From Polaribacter sp. Z022 (GTDB lineage Bacteria; Bacteroidota; Bacteroidia; Flavobacteriales; Flavobacteriaceae): a stretch of 64,000 bases of DNA. The notes beneath the pieces were generated by a model, which made no database searches, was not told the origin of the DNA, and saw nothing but the letters and a program-made list of their open reading frames with translations. A program made the translations under genes and the position numbers. The stretch lies in contig NZ_JALCZO010000001.1 of NCBI RefSeq assembly GCF_023555495.1, positions 310,001 through 374,000 of the forward strand. Direction: 5' to 3'. Of the stretch, positions 61,197-64,000 are shown piece by piece (the first letter of the stretch is position 1; each line of letters starts with the position of its first letter).

Positions 61197-64000
61197 ATGA
61201 AAAAGAAATTAATAATTCTACTAGTAATTTCAATTTACTTTAATAGTTTTTCTCAAAACATTTCTAGAGAAGGAGTCGCATCAGTGATTTCCGCTCTTTT
61301 ATTTGGAAATGGGTATGATTTTAATGATAATCCAGCAATTAATTATCCAAACCCATTTATTGATTTAAATATAAATTCAACCAATGGAAAGAAAATTAAT
61401 ATCATTAGTAGATTAGATTATGGAGATGGTAGAAGCCCTTTTCCTTTTTTAAATGAAGGCTCAAGTAGCTTTCATCCTTCTGGTTTAATGCCAAGAATTG
61501 GTGCTGTAATTGCAGTTGTTGAAGCATGGAATATACCAGTTACAGAAGATTATTCTTCACCCTTTAACGATGTTCCTGACGATTATTATTTAAATCCTTG
61601 GTTAAATGCTGCATATAATGCTGGTATCATTAGCGGAAATAATTTTAATCCTTTTAGTCCTGTTCAAGATGATGATATCTTAATTTGGGCAAGAGAAGCA
61701 AATAATTCACCCTATGGAAATGTAAGTAAAAGTATTCTCAATGATTCAAAAAATTACTTTTTACCTCATTTATACTTACCAGAAAATTTAGGAATGTTTA
61801 AGGGGCTTGAACAAGGCGTTTTTAGTCATTACGCAAAAAATAGTTTTGTAATTCCAGATATTCAAATGAGCTTAAACTTTAGCCATTTTTATAGTACTTC
61901 TATGGTTGAATTACCAGAATCTTTTTTTCTAAACCAACCTTTAGGAAGGGGATGGAGTCATACATATAACATTTTTGCTCAGCGTCAATTAGTATTTCTT
62001 AATGGAAGCAATATTGGAACTGAATTGTTTCATATTACTTGGGCAGATGGGACAATACATACTTATAATGATGAGGAGGAGGAATGGGTAACAAAAGGAG
62101 TATATAATAATACTAGAGATTACTCTAGAAATGGCAGACATTATCTTGAGGTAACCACTAAAAACCACTCAACATATCTTTTTGAAAACCTTAATGATAG
62201 CTATGAAAATTATTATTTAGTCAAAATAATTGATAAAAACTCTAATACTGTTGAGATAGAATATGAATTTGCAGATGAAAAACCTTGGCTTCGAAGAATT
62301 GAAAAAGTTATCGCTCCCTCAGGAAAAGAGCTGTTATTTAGATACTATTCAAATTCGGACAGATTACGTGAGGTTGAAGATCCCATAGGAAGAGAAATTA
62401 GATTTTCTTACTCAAGTGCTAGACTCAAAAAATTTACTGATGCAAAAGAAAATGAAACTAAATATTTCTATGTAACCGATAATTTTGATAAACGTTTTGA
62501 GAGATTTTTATTAGAAGAAATAGAGTTGCCAAGAGGAAATAAAATCGAGGCTACTTATGAAAAAAATAAAGATGGATACTTAAGCACCTATAAAATAAAT
62601 AATAATGACCCGATAAAATATGATATTGATGTAGATTTTGATTCTTCAATGCCAATTACTGTAAAAATGGATGTACCAATGCCTGATGGCAATACAGATG
62701 AGCACACATCAGAATATAACAGTTTAGGTTTATTGGAGACTTTTCAAAGCGGTACTGATGATATGGTAATCACCTATCCAAGTCCAAGTAGTTCTAATCC
62801 CTTTTTACCAAATCAAGTATCTAATCACAACATAGACATAGCTTACTTGTATGATAGCAGAGGTAACGTTGAAAAAATAGATTATGAAAGTGGCGAACGT
62901 ATATTTGAATTTGATTGGAGTGGTCAGAATAATTTGAATTGGACTGAAGATCCTAGAGGTAAAAGAACTTATTACTCTTATGATGATAATCATAATCTTA
63001 CCCAAATCACAGATCCATTAAGTAAGGATATAAATCTTGAATATTTTAATAATGGAAATCTTAAAAAAATCACCAATCAAGAAGGTATATCCATAGATTT
63101 TACTTACCATTCTGATGGGCCTTTAAAAACCTTTGTAGCACCTGAAAACATAAGTGGTTCATTTTTATACGATGGTATCAATCGTTTATTATCAAAAACC
63201 GTCAATGGTTTAACGTCTAGTTATACCTATGACGACAATGATAATATATTAACCTTTACTAATAGCGGTCAGAACACAACAGTTTTCAGTTATGATTCTA
63301 ATGATAACGTTGCTACAATTAAAAATGCTAATCAAGTAAATACTATATTTACTTACCATGATGACAAAGACCATCTCATTCAAAAGAAATTTGATCAGCT
63401 AGAGACCAATTATAGTTACAACGACGATGATACAATTGATGAGGTAGTAAAACCTAGCGGACAAACTATAGGTGTCAACTATACTAGTGATGGTCAGTAT
63501 GATGGTTCAGGTACGGTTTTAGATTTACAATATGATAGCAATGAAAGAGTCATAAGAATTGAAACAGATGATATAGAATATCAATTTGAGTATGACAAAC
63601 TTAATCAAATTGACCTTGTTAAAATTACTGGTAAAACTCGAGATGTAGAATATTTATATGACTCGGCTGGGAACATTAGCAGAATCTATTATCCAAACGT
63701 AGGTGCAAATGCTTATGTTCATTACACGTATGATGATAAAAACAGATTAGAACGTTTACGTGCTATCAATTTTAACAACTTACCAAATACAGATATTGCT
63801 GAATACACGTACCTCAATGACGACCGTATATCGCAAATAGAATATGGCAACGGTTTCATTACCACTTATGCCTATGACGAAGCTGGACGACCAACTGGTA
63901 TTAAGCACGAAATTAATGGAGAAGTCTATTATGATGAGTTGCGAACCCTCAATAACCGAGGTAATGTACTCGATTTAAAATTAGGATATCGTGCAACCGA
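61197..64000 (+). CDS. Secreted RHS/YD-repeat protein with SLH-like region (3' end outside window)
   Basis: 934 codons from ATG without a stop. Signal peptide (MKKKLIILLVISIYFNSFSQ). Residues about 92-170 resemble SLH repeats (PSGLMPRIGAVIAVVEAW, then PFNDVPDDYYLNPWLNAAYN, AGIISGNNFNPFSP). Residues 190-400 resemble DUF6531-like openings (FSHFYSTSMVEL, PLGRGWSHTYN, HITWADGTIHTY). From about 400 YD repeats appear (RYYSNSDRLREVEDPIGREI, YDSRGNVEKIDYESG, YDSAGNISRIYYPN, YDEAGRPTGIKHEING). The C-terminal part is outside the window; in this family it is often variable and toxic. Probably cargo of the integrated element. Confidence 0.82.
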   Translation, partial: MKKKLIILLVISIYFNSFSQNISREGVASVISALLFGNGYDFNDNPAINYPNPFIDLNINSTNGKKINIISRLDYGDGRSPFPFLNEGSSSFHPSGLMPRIGAVIAVVEAWNIPVTEDYSSPFNDVPDDYYLNPWLNAAYNAGIISGNNFNPFSPVQDDDILIWAREANNSPYGNVSKSILNDSKNYFLPHLYLPENLGMFKGLEQGVFSHYAKNSFVIPDIQMSLNFSHFYSTSMVELPESFFLNQPLGRGWSHTYNIFAQRQLVFLNGSNIGTELFHITWADGTIHTYNDEEEEWVTKGVYNNTRDYSRNGRHYLEVTTKNHSTYLFENLNDSYENYYLVKIIDKNSNTVEIEYEFADEKPWLRRIEKVIAPSGKELLFRYYSNSDRLREVEDPIGREIRFSYSSARLKKFTDAKENETKYFYVTDNFDKRFERFLLEEIELPRGNKIEATYEKNKDGYLSTYKINNNDPIKYDIDVDFDSSMPITVKMDVPMPDGNTDEHTSEYNSLGLLETFQSGTDDMVITYPSPSSSNPFLPNQVSNHNIDIAYLYDSRGNVEKIDYESGERIFEFDWSGQNNLNWTEDPRGKRTYYSYDDNHNLTQITDPLSKDINLEYFNNGNLKKITNQEGISIDFTYHSDGPLKTFVAPENISGSFLYDGINRLLSKTVNGLTSSYTYDDNDNILTFTNSGQNTTVFSYDSNDNVATIKNANQVNTIFTYHDDKDHLIQKKFDQLETNYSYNDDDTIDEVVKPSGQTIGVNYTSDGQYDGSGTVLDLQYDSNERVIRIETDDIEYQFEYDKLNQIDLVKITGKTRDVEYLYDSAGNISRIYYPNVGANAYVHYTYDDKNRLERLRAINFNNLPNTDIAEYTYLNDDRISQIEYGNGFITTYAYDEAGRPTGIKHEINGEVYYDELRTLNNRGNVLDLKLGYRAT

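Noticed and set aside
61197..64000. Native chromosomal RHS gene unrelated to the element
   Set aside because: Not rejected fully: the far junction is off the window. Preferred as cargo because no ssb 5' half occurs before it.

Overview
The window looks like chromosomal DNA of a marine member of the Flavobacteriaceae, probably close to Polaribacter or Tenacibaculum (inference). The evidence is AT-rich DNA, the Bacteroidota -7 promoter word TAnnTTTG in front of many starts, few recognisable Shine-Dalgarno sites, type IX secretion (T9SS) C-terminal domains on secreted enzymes, a complete Bat operon, and a laminarin-type GH81 glucanase. No rRNA, tRNA or CRISPR array was seen. Both edges cut a gene: a VPS10/BNR-repeat protein on the left and an RHS-repeat protein on the right.

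Layout. 1-11 kb holds housekeeping and envelope genes: RNA helicase, aminopeptidase P, KDG kinase, hydrolase, PPK2, and a membrane-tethered winged-helix regulator divergent from a YceI operon. 10.0-12.7 kb is a small redox regulon of an AraC-type regulator, a thioredoxin, an AhpD-like protein, a cupredoxin-like protein and an unlisted 31-residue four-cysteine protein. The two promoters of this regulon are duplicated copies of one roughly 60-bp sequence carrying paired TGTCCA boxes 21 bp apart. A structured flavobacterial RNA or repeat lies beside the regulator gene. 12.8-19.2 kb carries a DHFR-like reductase, ThiL, an LVIVD lipoprotein, an M1 peptidase and an LpxH-like phosphatase. 19.3-27.6 kb is MoxR-DUF58-BatA-E. 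27.7-32.3 kb is an inorganic carbon module of two SulP transporters and a beta carbonic anhydrase, with a possible alternative RNA structure between the transporters. 32.3-48.4 kb is mixed, with GH81, S66 peptidase, MetRS and a large secreted protein with an MG2-like part and a receptor-plug-like part. 48.4-51.1 kb encodes a molybdenum hydroxylase (IorAB type). 51.3-55.0 kb holds a PAS histidine kinase, a receiver-CRP hybrid regulator and a universal stress protein, with two matching CRP/FNR-like dyads at the promoters.

From 55.07 kb to the right edge lies what appears to be an integrated mobile element. An ssb gene is cut at its conserved WHN codons and only its C-terminal part remains. A large serine recombinase abuts it, and the last codons of the recombinase read through ssb sequence. 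Next come a 1005-residue VirD4/HerA-like ATPase with a C-terminal nuclease-like domain, a membrane protein overlapping it by ATGA, a LytTR regulator, and a divergent secreted RHS protein with an SLH-like region. The far end of the element is outside the window. This is the most interesting part, followed by the AraC redox regulon and the kinase/CRP-hybrid regulon.
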